A stretch of 64,000 nt of DNA from Castor canadensis (GCF_047511655.1 NC_133400.1:6282001-6346000), one strand, 5' to 3'. Shown: positions 12,235 to 23,289, counted from the stretch's first letter. The notes: generated by a model from the letters alone, not told the origin. Made by a program: numbers and translations.

Positions 12235-12350
12235 TTATTCCCAGCTGGAGTCCTGTGGGTGGACATCAATGTTGTTCCCACCTACAGAAGGGAATAGAAG
12301 CTCAGGGAAGAAAGTCACCTGCCCAAGGTCACAAAGCAAAGTGCCACCCT
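12235..12350 (-). repeat. MIR fragment
   Basis: 'ctgcccaaggtcacaaagca' after 'gggaatagaagctcagggaa' is the MIR core in reverse. Confidence 0.6.
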
Positions 12351-12489
12351 CTTGTACCTAATAAAACAATGAAGTCCCTAAGATGATTTGAATCTAATTT
12401 AACTACTGCTGGATCTCCAGCAACTGCAAGAGTGTTGGCATTCAAATGGGGCAGGAAGAGGGGTAGGAGAGCACGAAGGAGAAAGGAAA

Positions 12490-12518
12490 GGGGCGGGGGG
12501 GGGTGGGGGGGGGAAGGG
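12490..12518 (+). repeat. G-tract with quadruplex potential
   Basis: In 29 bases there are runs of 4, 9 and 9 G followed by GGG, separated by single C or T and by AA. This meets the usual four-run quadruplex pattern. It lies on the non-template side of the PLCG2 intron. Confidence 0.8.
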
Positions 12519-12777
12519 AGCACTCCAGAATGGTATGTGTGAAACCAGGCTAGTGGCTAAAGCCACCTCCCAGCCTCAGTAGTGAAGCATCCTCAGTCTA
12601 GACCACTCCAGGGAGAATGAACAAGAAAGGGAGCAAGGGGGCTCCACAAGTGGAATAAAAGAACTGATTTACTTGCATGAGGTAGAGAACTAGAGGGTAT
12701 GGATTTCAAGACAAAATCCTATCAGACCCATCGGCTCCAGAAGATGGGTCCAGTAACCTCTGGTTTTGTTTGTGTGT

Positions 12778-12890
12778 GTTTGTTTAGACAGAGTCTCACT
12801 ATGTAGCCCAGGCTAGCCTGAACCTTTCAATCCTCCTGCCTCATCCTCTTGAGCACTGGGACTACAGGTGTGTACCACTACACTAAGCCT
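12778..12890 (-). mobile_element. SINE B1
   Basis: 'agacagagtctcactatgta', 'gcccaggctagcctgaacct' and 'gggactacaggtgtgtacca' identify a reversed B1. Confidence 0.9.
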
Positions 12891-12980
12891 AACCTGTATT
12901 TTTAAAAACTATCCCCCAGGGATCAGGTATTTGTGATGGTCAGCCAGGCTTGGGACTTGCAGTTCAAAAAGAGGAAGGAA

Positions 12981-13065
12981 GGGCTGGGGATGTAGTTCAG
13001 TGGTAGAGTGATTGCCTAGCATGCACGAGACCCTGGGTTCAATCCCCAGCACAGAGAAAAAGAAA
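12981..13065 (+). mobile_element. ID-type SINE, well preserved
   Basis: It starts 'gggctggggatgtagttcag', carries 'agtgattgcctagcatgcac' and ends 'gggttcaatccccagcac' plus an A-rich tail. It is close to the tRNA-Ala-derived ID consensus. Confidence 0.93.
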
Positions 13066-13393
13066 GCCAAAATATGTGATTTTTAAAAAAAAATAGAGAC
13101 AGAAACCTATTGTCCACTCTTGCTGTGGCACACCTGTCCACCATCAGTGGACACCTGCAGGTCCCTATCCCCAGGCCTCACTCCAGCTGCAAGTGTTTGG
13201 GCTACCTGGGAGTTGAAGCATGACCAAGGCAAACCACACTGGAGAAAAGCTGGTGGCCTCCACATATGGGCACATTTGAAAGCAGGGGCTCCAGTTCAGT
13301 GTCATCTGAGACCTGCTGGTTCTGAAGCCAGGAGAAACCGTTTGGAAAGCTGTTCAATCTCCCTCTGAAATCAGATCAAGAACTATGCCAAGA

Positions 13394-13510
13394 GCCGGGT
13401 GTGGAAGCACACGACTGCAAATCCAGCACTGGGGAGGTTCAGGTAGGAGTCATCAGCTGGAGGCCAGCCTGGCCTACACAGTGAGACACTGCCTCAAAAA
13501 CAAATAAAAA
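13394..13510 (+). mobile_element. SINE B1
   Basis: 'gccgggtgtggaagcacacg', 'ggccagcctggcctacacag' and 'tgagacactgcctcaaaaac' are the B1 start, middle and tail. Confidence 0.9.
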
Positions 13511-14255
13511 CAATCATGGAGTTGAAATATGCTGTACCCCTGAACTCAGAAATAAGTTTCCTAGGAAGTTGTCCCTCAAATACACTTATATGGACATAAA
13601 AGAATAATGCAAGGATAACCCCACACTGGTGGCAGGAAGGTAAACAGTGCAGCCACTTTGCAAAAGTCTTGGAGTTCCTAAGATGATTAAACAGAGTTAA
13701 CATATGACCCAGCAATTTTGCTCCTCACATATACCAAAAAGAAACAGAAACAAACATCCATGCAAAAACCTGTACACAAATGCTCATGGCAACACTACTC
13801 CTATCAACCCAATGCTAGAAACAACCCAAACGTCCACAACAGGTGAATGGATGAAAAAGCTGTGGAACCATCCCGTGGTGGAATATTATATAGGAGGAAT
13901 AAGGAATGAATTTCTTGAATGTGATAAAAAGTTAACAAACCTTGAGAACACGAAGCTGAGTGAAAGAAGCCAGATCAAAAAAGGTCATACATCTTAGAAT
14001 TCCATTTATATGACATGTCCACATCAGGAAAATTTATAGAAACAGAAAGTAGACTGATAGTTGCTTAGGACTGAGGGGTGGCTAACAGGTATAGAGTTTC
14101 TTCCCGAAGTGACAAAAATGTTCCAGAATTGATTATGGAGGTACCTGCATATATCTGTGAATATACTAACACATGCATTGCCCTCTTCAAGTGGGTGAAG
14201 TATATATATGGTAGGCCAATATAGCTCAATGAAACCGTTACTTTTTTAAAAGAAT
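13511..14255 (+). mobile_element. L1M-type LINE 3' end
   Basis: It has 'catatgacccagcaattttg', 'acctgtacacaaatgctcat', 'caacaggtgaatggatgaaa' and 'catttatatgacatgtccac', the ordered L1M 3' landmarks. It is truncated and non-coding. Confidence 0.88.
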
Positions 14256-14666
14256 ACGATGGATAATTAATTACTGCAGCTGGTCACAAATGGCCAGAAA
14301 CAGCACAGAATGTCCATCTCTGAGTTAAACTGTTACATTTCAGCCAGATGCCAGAATGCTGTGTGGCCGTGAAGCAGGTCAATACGTGGTGAGGTCAATA
14401 CGTGCCGATAAGGAACCACCACAAGATAACTATTAAATGAAAAAAGAAACTGAGGTGCAGAGGGTTATGTGGTAGCTCCCAGTTGTGTGTGTGTTTGTGT
14501 AAAAAATATACATACATGACACAAGCATAGGATATTTCTGGAAGACAAAAGAAATTGGTTTCGAGCTTGCCTCTGGGGCATGGATGAGGGGTTCGGGAGG
14601 AAGACACTTATTTATGAGTTATTTGACTCCCTAATGCCCAAGAGTGTTAGTTGTTGTTATATGACT

Positions 14667-14745
14667 TTTTTTTTTTTTGAGGCAGCCCAGGCAGGCCTCA
14701 AACTCAAGACCCTGCTTCTGTCTCCCAAGTGCGGGGGTTCAAAGA
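14667..14745 (-). mobile_element. B1 fragment
   Basis: A T-run is followed by 'gaggcagcccaggcaggcct' and 'ctgtctcccaagtgcggggg', a 5'-truncated reversed B1. Confidence 0.6.
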
Positions 14746-15352
14746 ATATGTTATTTTTTCAATTATAAACCAGTTAATAAAGAACAAAATTAAAGCAAGT
14801 CTCTGCAACTGAGAATTGCTTAAGTGCTCTTACTCTAATTAGTCTTAGAAACGCCAGGAACTGAGCCGGTAGGTGACTGTGAAGGGACGGGGAGGGCAGG
14901 CATTGTGGGCAGGACCAGGGCCCTATTTGAAAGCTGCAGAGCCTGTGCTCTCTGCACTTGGACACAAGACCCATGGCCTCCCGCTGCTGTCTGCTGTCGT
15001 TTGCACTAAAACGCACGGGCATTTGGCTACCAAGCTGGGTTTCTGCAAGTTCAAACCAGTGAGCTCTTGAAAGGACTGTCTGACCAGCCATGAGAGCCAG
15101 ATGACCCAATGCTATCTGAATGTCATTTCCAAATTGGCCAACTTGGGTTTTTATCATTTCACAAGACTTTTCCTGGATGAACTTCCTCTACCTGCTCTCA
15201 TCCCCATCAGAGGTCCACACAAAGTGAAAACACTTTCATTTTTAGAAGGCTGATGTGTCAAACCAACATGCATTGAAACAATTTTAACAACCAAAGGCAG
15301 GATGGTACAAAGGTGCCAAGGCAGCTGGGCCACAATGCCAGCTCCAGCAGGT

Positions 15353-15358
15353 ACTCAC
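15353..15358 (-). other. PLCG2: Splice donor of PLCG2 first coding exon
   Basis: ACTCAC on the plus strand reads GTGAGT on the minus strand, a consensus donor directly after the TTC T that ends the exon. Confidence 0.92.
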
Positions 15359-15551
15359 AGAAGCCCTCGATCTTGTCTGCAGTCTTGCTCCAGGCCACCT
15401 GCCGAGTCTCCATGATCACCTGGACAGTCCGCCGCTCGGGGGTGGACTTGCGGGAGCTGAACACAGTCATCACTGTCCCCAGCTCCAGAGCTCTCTTGAT
15501 CTGACTCTTCTCATATTCCGGAAGCACATCTACATTGGCCTTGGTGCTCAT
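15359..15551 (-). CDS. PLCG2: Phospholipase C gamma 2, first coding exon (codons 1-64 plus one base)
   Basis: The translation runs from [20 protein letters not shown] to a stretch ending [11 protein letters not shown] recognise this as the N-terminus of PLCG2: the [16 protein letters not shown] and [18 protein letters not shown] blocks are diagnostic and separate it from PLCG1. From memory it differs from human at only a few sites, mostly residues 4-11 and 33. The exon encodes the lead-in and first half of the N-terminal PH domain. The full protein (about 1265 residues) adds EF hands, the X/Y TIM barrel, a split PH, two SH2 domains, an SH3 and a C2. It cleaves PIP2 to IP3 and diacylglycerol at the plasma membrane, downstream of SYK/BTK in B cells and myeloid cells. 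The start is the ATG at 15551-15549, with G at -3. The open frame continues upstream only into intron. The exon ends in phase 1, and no frameshift or stop is seen. Confidence 0.97.
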
Positions 15552-15580
15552 TGCGGCTACTCCAGGGAGAAGGAAGAAGT
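15552..15580 (-). other. PLCG2: 5'UTR remnant and splice acceptor of the PLCG2 first coding exon
   Basis: Minus strand: a pyrimidine-rich tract (CTTCTTCCTTCTCCCTGG) is followed by AGTAG and then CCGCA-ATG. The best acceptor is the TAG at 15559-15557, leaving five bases of 5'UTR (15556-15552) before the ATG. An AG three bases earlier is an alternative. Confidence 0.8.
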
Positions 15581-16124
15581 CAGGAGAAATAAGGACGCTG
15601 GAAGAATAGAATAAAGGAGTCAATTGATTTTAATCAACTGAGGTGGGGTTAGTTACCAGGGCTTTACTATCAGGAGCCAAAATTCTGTCCTGTGCCCATC
15701 AGGATGAGAAGGTTCTAGTGGCAGGGAGTCACTGGCCACTCAGAAGCCCAGGCAGCAGGCAGAGGTCTAAATGGAAGTGCAGGTGTGGGAAGAACCCCTG
15801 ACCTGACCTCCATGACCCAACCGTTACAGCAGCTTTGAATAATCAAATCACCATAGCTTGGCCAAGGTGGCCCCCTCTCTCACTGCACGGTATTTGAGTA
15901 GCCAAAGCAGCCCAGGTGGCCCCCACCCCAGTATCTTCTTCTATCCTGCTGGGAGATTTCTAATCATCCCATTACTTCCTAAGCAAAATTAGGAACAGAA
16001 AAACAAAACCAAAAAAGAAACTTTAGAATGCGTCTGTAGAGACTTGAGCAACTGATTCCTCCAAGGGGAAATGAGCCCAAAAGGACAGAAAAATGTCAAG
16101 GTCCGATAGCCTCGAGGTCAAAAT

Positions 16125-16235
16125 CCGGGTGTAGACCCTTGCTGCCTGTGGCCCTAGCCTGGCTGCTTGACCAAGTCATGTCTCAGTTCTATCCCTTCTA
16201 AACTGGAGAGTTTGAGCAGTTTGAGACCCTGAAGA
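16125..16235 (+). repeat. MIR fragment
   Basis: 'ggctgcttgaccaagtcatg', 'tctcagttctatcccttcta' and 'aactggagagtttgagcagt' follow the MIR sense order. Confidence 0.5.
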
Positions 16236-16409
16236 AGAAGCCACAGCAGGGGTGCCAGCATCCAGCAGGTTTCCTTGGTCAAGGCTCACTCTTGGGCATG
16301 TAAGCTCAAAACTTAACAGAGAAGTGTTCAGGCCCCGAGTCCTGGAGAAACCCTTGCCTGAACTTTCTCATACTCATCCAGAATCCAGTCCATCACTCCC
16401 TCACTGGCT

Positions 16410-16690
16410 GCTCCGAGGGTCTCAGACTTGGATTATTCTAGTTACCTGCTCAGTGTCTCCCTACTTCTGCCCTGGCTCCCTATGGCTCTCAATCCATTAA
16501 TCAGAAGGATTTTGGAATGTGAGTCAAATTACATTGATCCTCTGCTCAAAGCCCTTCAGAAGCTACCTCTTCTCCTCTTCCCCTCTCCTCTGTCTGCCTC
16601 CCAAATGTCGGAAGACTTAAGTATTCCTGGAGCTGCACCACAGCCTGCCTAGCTAGCTGGCCCTAGTCACTACAAGTCCCCTTAAACACT
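16410..16690 (+). mobile_element. LINE-2 fragment
   Basis: 'cagtgtctccctacttctgc', 'tctgctcaaagcccttcaga' and 'tgtctgcctcccaaatgtcg' match the order of the L2 3' region upstream of its terminal repeat. Confidence 0.55.
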
Positions 16691-16989
16691 CTGGGCCTCA
16701 TTTTCACTATGGAAAAGAAGGAAACATTGTCTAGCACCTAAAGTTTCTGGAAGGACTAAACAAGATAATAGATCTCAGGCCCTTAAAACAATGTTGCAAG
16801 GACAGCACTCCTTAGCTTTAGTGATTGTAACTGTTACCATCAATTGTTCTGTGTATTCTTCCTATCGCCTGTCTTCCCTTCAAAGCCCTTTAGGCCCCCA
16901 CATTGTTACTCTGAATCCTCCAAGGTTACAAAGTAGCACTAGAAAGCTCTCCCAGTCCAAAGACCAGGAAGTGAGAAGCAGGCAGTAGG

Positions 16990-17150
16990 CCAGGACTTTC
17001 TGGGCCTCCAGCCTGCTCAAAATCTGGGCCCCTCCTTATAAAATGGGGACAAATTGCCCTTAAGTGGTGGCTGGAAGAACTAAGAGCTGCAATGTATATA
17101 CAACCAGCCGCACTTAGTAGGGCCTCAATTAAACATTCATTAGTACACAC
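16990..17150 (+). repeat. MIR fragment
   Basis: 'ataaaatggggacaaattgc' then 'gtagggcctcaattaaacat' is the 3' half of MIR. Confidence 0.55.
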
Positions 17151-17989
17151 ATTGATCAAGTCAACCCTATGCAAGGACCTGAGCTGTGGACTAGGATGCA
17201 AATGAGGGGGAGCAGGGTGAGGCCCAGGCTTTGCCCTTTGCCCCTTCCTCCCTCAGTACAACCACAGGCACTTCCACAGGTGTGCTGGCAGTGGAAGATA
17301 AAATTAATTGCACCTGCTCTCTGCCCATTTGGAAGTATAAGTGACAATCCTAATTTAGAGTCAAGTGCAGCAAGAGACATGGGAGGGTCAGGGAGTGATG
17401 AGAAGGACCCCCATTTAGTCTGGGGTGTGACTAGGGGCTCAGAGAAAGCTTCTAGGAGAAGGTATCAAAACCCAGGTTTTAAAGGAGATAAGGCAGAAGG
17501 GAGCAGTGTTCCAATCAGAAGAACCAGCAAAAGTCAGGAGGCAGGATGAGCTCAGTGCACCAGGAACTCTGCTGGGTATCAAAGGGAGAGAGACTAAAAT
17601 GATTTCTCAGCTCATCACCCAGGAAAAAAGGAATGAACAAGGTGCCCCATGGCCCAACTCAGCCTTGGAAAGTGACTGTTAATAGGGTCCTCCCCAAGTG
17701 CCACACCTGTTCATCGCATTTACCTCAATGAGCAATGCCTGAGGGGAAAATGAAAGTCCAAAGAGGGGAAATTACTTGATCAAGGTCCTGCCAAACCAAT
17801 GGGAGTTTACAAGGATGGAGACCCCATCTAAGTCCCAAGATCCAATTCTTCAGCACCTGCTCTCTGGAATTCAGACTTCCACAATTGTGGCAGAATTTGG
17901 CCAGAGATTAACTAAACCGGCAGCCCTTGTCCCTCTCAAGAGAGGTCTGAGGTCACACCACTAGCACGTGGTAGAATCAGGATTTGGGA

Positions 17990-18078
17990 GGTTTTTTTGG
18001 GTGGTACTGGAGTTTGAACTCAGGGCCTCATGCTTGCTAGGCAGGTACTATACCACTTGAGCCACTCCACCAGCCCAG
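17990..18078 (-). mobile_element. ID-type SINE (B1-ID right monomer)
   Basis: 'ggtactggagtttgaactca', 'gcttgctaggcaggtactat' and 'gagccactccaccagccc' form a complete reversed unit. Confidence 0.88.
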
Positions 18079-18974
18079 AAACAGAATTTGAACCTCATCC
18101 CAATTCCAAAGCTCTGCACTATGCTGACCTCTCCAGCCAGGCACCTCTTGACTTCCCACTACCAGGACCCAAGAACAGCATCAAGCAGAACAAAAGCAGG
18201 AAACATAACCCCCATCCCAACTCCTTGAATTAAACAAAAACCAGGGCAAGGCACTAGGGTCCTCAGCTCCTTCCAATCCCAGCTCTAAGAAAGTCTTGTA
18301 TGGCACTCCCCAGGATTCCACATACTTCTCACTCAGGAGCCAGGGGGCCAATTCAAGCATCAACCCCAACTATCTCACACTGCCTCTCACCAACTGGAAG
18401 GAGGTCCTTGTGGCCAAGAGCCTTTTGGAGTCAACAACCAAAATCCAGTTTCTAGAACTGGCTTCCAGACTTCAAAGTTTTAACACTCAGGACAGAAGGT
18501 CTCCAAATGAGGCCTTGACCCCAGAGAAGGGCACTAGCCTTCTCTGCAATTTCCACTTTGTTTCTGCTTTTTCTTTAAAAAGAAAGAAAGAAAGAGTTTT
18601 TTTGGTTTCCATCTTATAAAATGACTTATAGTGTAAATATAAATAAAGCTGAGATAAATTAAGAGGTTTTTATCATTTTTACACTTTACATTTTTCACTT
18701 TGAAGTCAAGTTTCTGATATACAAGAACACCAAACCAGGACACAGGGAAGATTTCTTCTTCTGTGTGCTCTGGGCACATGTAGGGCAGTACAAGATTGCA
18801 TCTAAAGTCCCGTGGAACAACTCTGTTAAAAGCCGGCACAGCTGAGCCCTTGAACACCTCACTGCTGCTCATCACACACCCCGCCTGCACCACTAAGGGG
18901 ATGCATGCTTCCATCCCAGAACCCCAGCAGCATCCCGCTTCAGGTGAGAGTGTAAAGTGGTTCAATGTTGTTTT

Positions 18975-19200
18975 TTAAGACCAATCTGTGGGCGTCTTCT
19001 GAAATGTAGAACATGTATAAGCTTTGATCCAGCAAGCACCCAAGTGCAGAAAGAAATACACACAGGATATTCATGGAAGCACTATTTGTAAATAAATAAA
19101 TAAGAAATAAGACAAACAAAACCAGGAAATAACTATTTGTCACTTGGGGGAGGGCCCCTTAAATAAATAATGAAGCAAGCACATTAAAGAATGCTTGGAC
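18975..19200 (+). mobile_element. Degenerate L1-like fragment
   Basis: 'ttgatccagcaagcacccaa', 'aaatacacacaggatattca' and 'gaagcactatttgtaaataa' resemble the L1M 'atccagcaattcc' and 'gcagcattgtttgtaat' landmarks, heavily diverged. Confidence 0.4.
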
Positions 19201-19425
19201 CAGGTGTGGTGACCAATGCCTGTAATTCCAGCACTATGAGAGGAGGCAAGAGGTTCACAACTTCAAGGCCAGCCTAGGCTACAGAGCAAGATGCTGTCCC
19301 AAAAATAAAAATAAGCCAGGTGTGGTTGTGCACATCTGTATTCCGAGCACTAATGAGGTGGAGGCAGGAAGATCAGGAGTTTGAGGCCAGCCTTGGCCAC
19401 GCAGCAAGTACGTAGCTAGGCTACA
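19201..19425 (+). mobile_element. Two tandem B1 SINEs
   Basis: Copy 1 (19201-19305) starts 'ccaggtgtggtgaccaatgc'. Copy 2 (19316-19420) starts 'gccaggtgtggttgtgcaca'. They are in the same orientation, joined by an A-rich linker. Confidence 0.8.
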
Positions 19426-20923
19426 TAGCTATGTACAAATAACATATGTACATATGTAATACAAATAACAAATACGCAAAGAATGGTCAGGAATTATTGG
19501 AAAGAATGAGAACTATATCGAGCTATTTGATGTGGGAATTAGATCTAGATAATTAAAGCTATCGGAAGAAAAATACTGCAAAGCAGTAAGTTGTACTGGA
19601 ATTACATTTTCCTAACAGGGGTCTACTTAACAAATCCAGGAGAGTGGAGAGAGAGGAGGCCGGGAGGCAGAGAGGAGCACTCTATGGTGATGAGGAGATG
19701 GCCTATAGAAAAACCTCTTTTTTGTGTGTTTTTACTGTTTTCTAAAGTAAGAAGTGTTTCCACAAGTTTTGTCACCAGTAATTTCCCAGACTCCACCCAG
19801 GGAGTACAAAGTGGCTATTCGTGGGGTCCTGTTTTTGCCTCCTCCGAGGGGCCCCACGTGCGCACCTTGCATGGTGAGGGAGATAGTGGAGGAGGCGACA
19901 GGAGACTGGGCACTTTGAGCGCCATGAGGCCGGTAAGGAGTGTCCCCTGCAGCAGCTACGCGGTAGCACACAACTGTGCAACAGCCTAAGTGCTTGAGGG
20001 CAGCATGGACCCCAAAACTGAAACTAGGCCTGTGCGCCCGGGAAGGGCCGTTAACCAGACGGACAAGAACTGCGGGCGGTTTCCCTGCGAAGGCCCGAGT
20101 TCTCGGCGCAGCCCAGGAAAGTTGGTTTGGTTCCGGGCCTCAGAGGGTTCTTCACCGTGCCCTGGGTCACACAGATGCAGGGCAATTCGAATGAAGTTCT
20201 CACTGCCGAAGCCACCTGTTTCCCTTGCGCCATGTCACCCCAGCAGCCTCTCGTTCTAGTTCAAGATCAGGGTGCTGAAAGGGCCGGCCCAGGCTCCCTG
20301 GGAATCCGAGCAGCAACTCCGGGGTCCAAGCAGGAGCCGGCTTTCCCTCGAATTCTTCCTCCCGGGGGACAATGACCTCGTTGGGATTCCCAGACAGGAA
20401 GGGGGGCGGGGGACGCACCACCCTGGGTGAGGAGGACAGCGATTCCCGGGCAAGTCTCCAAATGCCCCTGGGGACCCGCTGCGCCTTCCCCGGCATCGCT
20501 GCCCCACCCCCACCCCGCAACCACCTGTGCACACGGGGAAGTGCGGTCCCCAGAGCCGGCGCGCGCCACCCACACAGGACCGCCTGGCCAGAGGGACCTT
20601 GACCGCCACCACTCGCGGGACCCCCCACCCGAAGCCGCGCCGCTCCCCCCGGCTCCCATTCAAACTCCGGCCGCCCACTGCCATCCCGGCGAGGTGGCGC
20701 CGGCCGGGGTGAGGAAGTGGCAGGCGGCTGGGCCCGGACCGCGCCGTCCCCACCCGGGCCGGGGACACAGGCGGCGCGGAGCCCCGGCGGCGCGCCCTAC
20801 CCCTGCCAGCGCCGCTGCGCTCGGGCGCCAGGTCCCCCAGACCCGACGCGGCTCACCGGGTCCCTCCTGGGCGCAGGTCCCCGGGCACCCCGCCTGCGCT
20901 CCTGCCGCTCCGGGCCAACTCAC

Positions 20924-21070
20924 CTGGCCGTGCCGCCCGGGCGCAGCCACCCGCCCGGGTCGGGGATCCGGGGTCCCTCGCGCGGCCACCGCCTCCCGGC
21001 ACCCGCACTCCGGCAGCGCACGCCCTCCGCCGCCCGGTCGCTACTTCTGCTTCGGCCGCGGCCGCGCCAC
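20924..21070 (-). other. PLCG2: Predicted PLCG2 non-coding exon 1 (start approximate)
   Basis: Plus-strand 'caactcacctggcc' reads GGCCAG|GTGAGTTG on the minus strand, a perfect donor with the last exonic base at 20924. The upstream limit is a guess placed near the E-box at 21068. A second possible donor (CCCG|GTGAGC) lies at 20856-20851 and could give a longer exon 1 variant. No transcript evidence was available. Confidence 0.5.
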
Positions 21071-21075
21071 GTGAC
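21068..21075. promoter_or_regulatory. E-box CACGTGAC next to a CRE-like half
   Basis: The sequence reads CACGTGACGC within the CpG island. CACGTGAC suits USF/TFE-type bHLH-ZIP factors, and the overlapping TGACGC resembles a CRE half-site. Its place close to the predicted start agrees with a core-promoter role. Confidence 0.5.
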
Positions 21076-21686
21076 GCCTGGGGCCGCCCCCTCCCTGCGT
21101 GTCCCTCCCCGAGAGCCGCCCGGGAGCCTGGCTCTGCCCGCCGCGGGAGAAACTGAGGCACCCCAGGGATGCCTACCCTCCTACCCCGCCACGCGCGGGG
21201 TCCCGTAGCCAGGTGGAGAGCATCCGCCAACAAGCAAGCATTTGTGCGGCGCCTACAACATACACGTGTCATCGTGCATTTAATATATGCCTCACAATCG
21301 CCCACCTGGAGTTGCCTGATGGTGGCCTTCTTTTGAAGTCATACCCCCCAGTCTCGGATTCTCTTTCAGCAAAATGTGATCTAAAGGTAGTAGTAAGGGA
21401 CAAAGAACACCAGGCAATTGATGTCCTTGTATATGAAAAGAGTGACGTGTTCTTTAGGAAATTTTGTATTTTCCCATTCTGGAGTTCGTGAATCAACTTT
21501 ATTCAAATCCTCCTTGTAACTAGAGCCAGCCTTAGAGTCACCTGCAGAGCTGTCAGCACTTAAATTTCATTTTTAAGTTGCTCCAGTGACAGCATTTTTG
21601 AATGTAGGAATGTCACTCTCACCGTAAATGTAGCATGATACTCAAGTGTCTCGTGTGTACTGGTCACCACATCTTTGTAAACTCTT

Positions 21687-21876
21687 TTTTTTTTTTCTAT
21701 ACTGGGGTTTGAACTCAGGGCCTGCACCTTGAGCCACTCCACCAGCCCTTTTCTGCGAAGGTTTTTTCGAGATAGGGTCTCAGGAACTATTTCACCTGGA
21801 TGGCTTCCAGCCATGATCTTCCTGATCTCTGCCTCCTGAGTAGCTAGGATTATAGGCATGAGCCACAGCACCCGGC
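21687..21876 (-). mobile_element. Dimeric B1-ID SINE
   Basis: A poly-T (tail) is followed by 'actggggtttgaactcaggg', 'gagccactccaccagccctt', then a B1 half with 'gagatagggtctcaggaact' and 'aggattataggcatgagcca'. The ID half has lost the segment between 'cagggcctg' and 'caccttgagcc'. Confidence 0.88.
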
Positions 21877-22384
21877 TGTAAACTCTTTTAAGAGGTTACA
21901 AAGGCTTGTTGCAGGCTGTGAGCCACTTGAAATCGTGGACCCAGTTCCCTAGAAATAATAAATCTAGGTAACATTTGTTATTTTTTTTTAACTTCAACTT
22001 GCATTTATTTCAACCGCCCCCTTTAGCCCTTCTCTTTTGATACGTGTTATACAGTATATTAGTTCAGCCGCATGCATTTATAATTTATTGTTAGAAAACC
22101 TACATGTGTATTTTAGGAAGGTGGTCAGCCTCTTGTGGACAAAAATGAGACTGAGCAAAATTGGAGGCTGGAGACCACTGCAAGACCCTCCTGGTTCCTG
22201 ATAACCTGTCCCAGGAGATGCTGATTCTGACTGAAATTTTCTCTGGGCCATGGGAACCCAGCAAGAAAAGGATGCGAAACAGAACCTGCTTCAGCTTCAA
22301 GAACTCTGTGTCATCTCTGATTGCAAGTCTCTTCCATTTTTTGAAATTAAAATGGCTATTGTGTATGAGGTGATGACAGTTTGC

Positions 22385-22465
22385 TAGGGGTGGGGTGGTA
22401 CTGGGATTTGAACTCAGTCTTGCCAGGGAGACACTCCACCACTTGAGCCACTTCCCCAGCCCTAA
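22385..22465 (-). mobile_element. ID-type SINE
   Basis: 'ggtactgggatttgaactca' and 'cttgagccacttccccagcc' mark the two ends of a reversed ID unit. Confidence 0.8.
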
Positions 22466-23289
22466 TTCCTTTCCTTCTTTACCCCATTTTTTACTGACAC
22501 CCCCTTCCATATGAACAGCTAAAGAAATCCAGAGCAGTGAACAGGAGTGTTTAGGGCTCCTCTTCTTTCCTTGAACTTTCACTTGGTTGTTAAAAATAAT
22601 TGTGGTGATAGGCACAGTTCTGGGAGGATGCAAATATAAAATGACACCTCTTTTTTAGGAATGAAGGACAGGGGTAAAAACCACTACATCTCCATTCATG
22701 TAAGCAGGAAGGCCCTGCCACAGGCCAGCTGTTCTGGGATGTGCAAGGGTTAAGTTAGTGGGTGGTGGAGGTAGGATTTGAACTCAGTTCTGTTTGGTGC
22801 CAGAACCCATGGACACCAAACCCATCACTCATCCCCACCATTAACAGGAGGTTTTCAGGCAGGAAGAATGAGTTTGGAACTGCTCCACCTAGACTCACAA
22901 ATGGGTCAGGAAGTGACCTCAGAGGGTGGAGGGAACTTTCTTTTCCTTTTCCTATAAAATGAAAGAAGAAAGGGGACAGGGAAAATAACCTGAAGGAAAA
23001 AAATATCTTCATACACATTCTCTCAGCTCTTTACCTTGCATTCCTATCCTCAGATATGCACACACTTTCCCCAAACTGTTCCTCTGCTGTTTGCTAGTTG
23101 TCACAGTGCATTGGACTGTCATCCTCTCTGTGTCCCAGATTCCTTCTTGGCAAAATGGCTGTAATAACTGCACCTCCATCCAAGGAAGATTGGAAGGACT
23201 AAACAAGCTAGTGGAGGTAAACTACCCACCACAGAGATGGGTTTTTTTTTAGGATTGTTACTGAAAAGAAGGGGAAAAACCCACCTCAA

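Larger units (their letters stand above)
1..15358 (-). other. PLCG2: PLCG2 intron following the first coding exon (partial, runs off the left edge)
   Basis: This is intronic because it lies immediately downstream (minus strand) of the GTGAGT donor of the first PLCG2 coding exon. I found no second PLCG2 exon here, so the intron is at least 15.3 kb; a long intron at this position is typical of the gene. It holds the repeats listed separately. I recognise nothing further in 330-860, 2160-3060, 4830-5150, 5262-6100, 10600-11340 and 14746-15350. Confidence 0.85.
15557..20923 (-). other. PLCG2: PLCG2 5'UTR intron (intron 1)
   Basis: This is bounded by the predicted exon 1 donor (20923) and the acceptor of the first coding exon (15557), about 5.4 kb. 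It holds MIR, L2, an ID SINE, an L1 fragment and two B1 copies, listed separately. I recognise nothing in 17150-17990, 18080-18970 or 19430-20000. The right end runs into the CpG island. Confidence 0.7.
20370..21220. promoter_or_regulatory. PLCG2: CpG island, PLCG2 promoter region
   Basis: CpG dinucleotides are dense through about 850 bases, in sharp contrast to the CpG-poor sequence on both sides, with the densest part at 20540-21080. There are many GC boxes (gggcgg/ccgccc) and no obvious TATA box, as expected for dispersed-start promoters. It sits 5 kb upstream (minus strand) of the first PLCG2 coding exon and contains a perfect minus-strand donor, so it is best read as the PLCG2 promoter plus non-coding first exon. 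Long frames inside it are composition artefacts. Confidence 0.85.

Noticed and set aside
12981-13052. tRNA-like genes at the ID elements (also 56045 and 57761)
   Set aside because: They have A- and B-box-like text but no complete cloverleaf, and they carry A-rich tails and target-site duplications, so they are SINEs.
14774-15157. A possible additional PLCG2 exon just past the first coding exon (minus strand frame of 127 codons)
   Set aside because: The translation has no resemblance to the PLCG2 PH-domain continuation expected after ...KIEGF, and no acceptor/donor pair in phase was seen.
20256-21208. Several overlapping long frames on both strands at 20.2-21.2 kb, up to 215 codons
   Set aside because: These are typical of GC-rich CpG islands, where stops are rare. 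They overlap in conflicting frames, are rich in Pro, Arg, Gly and Ala, and match no family I know.
22100-22633. A 177-codon minus-strand frame in the intergenic region
   Set aside because: It crosses an ID SINE, shows no domain or family signature, and has no splice, promoter or conservation evidence from sequence alone.
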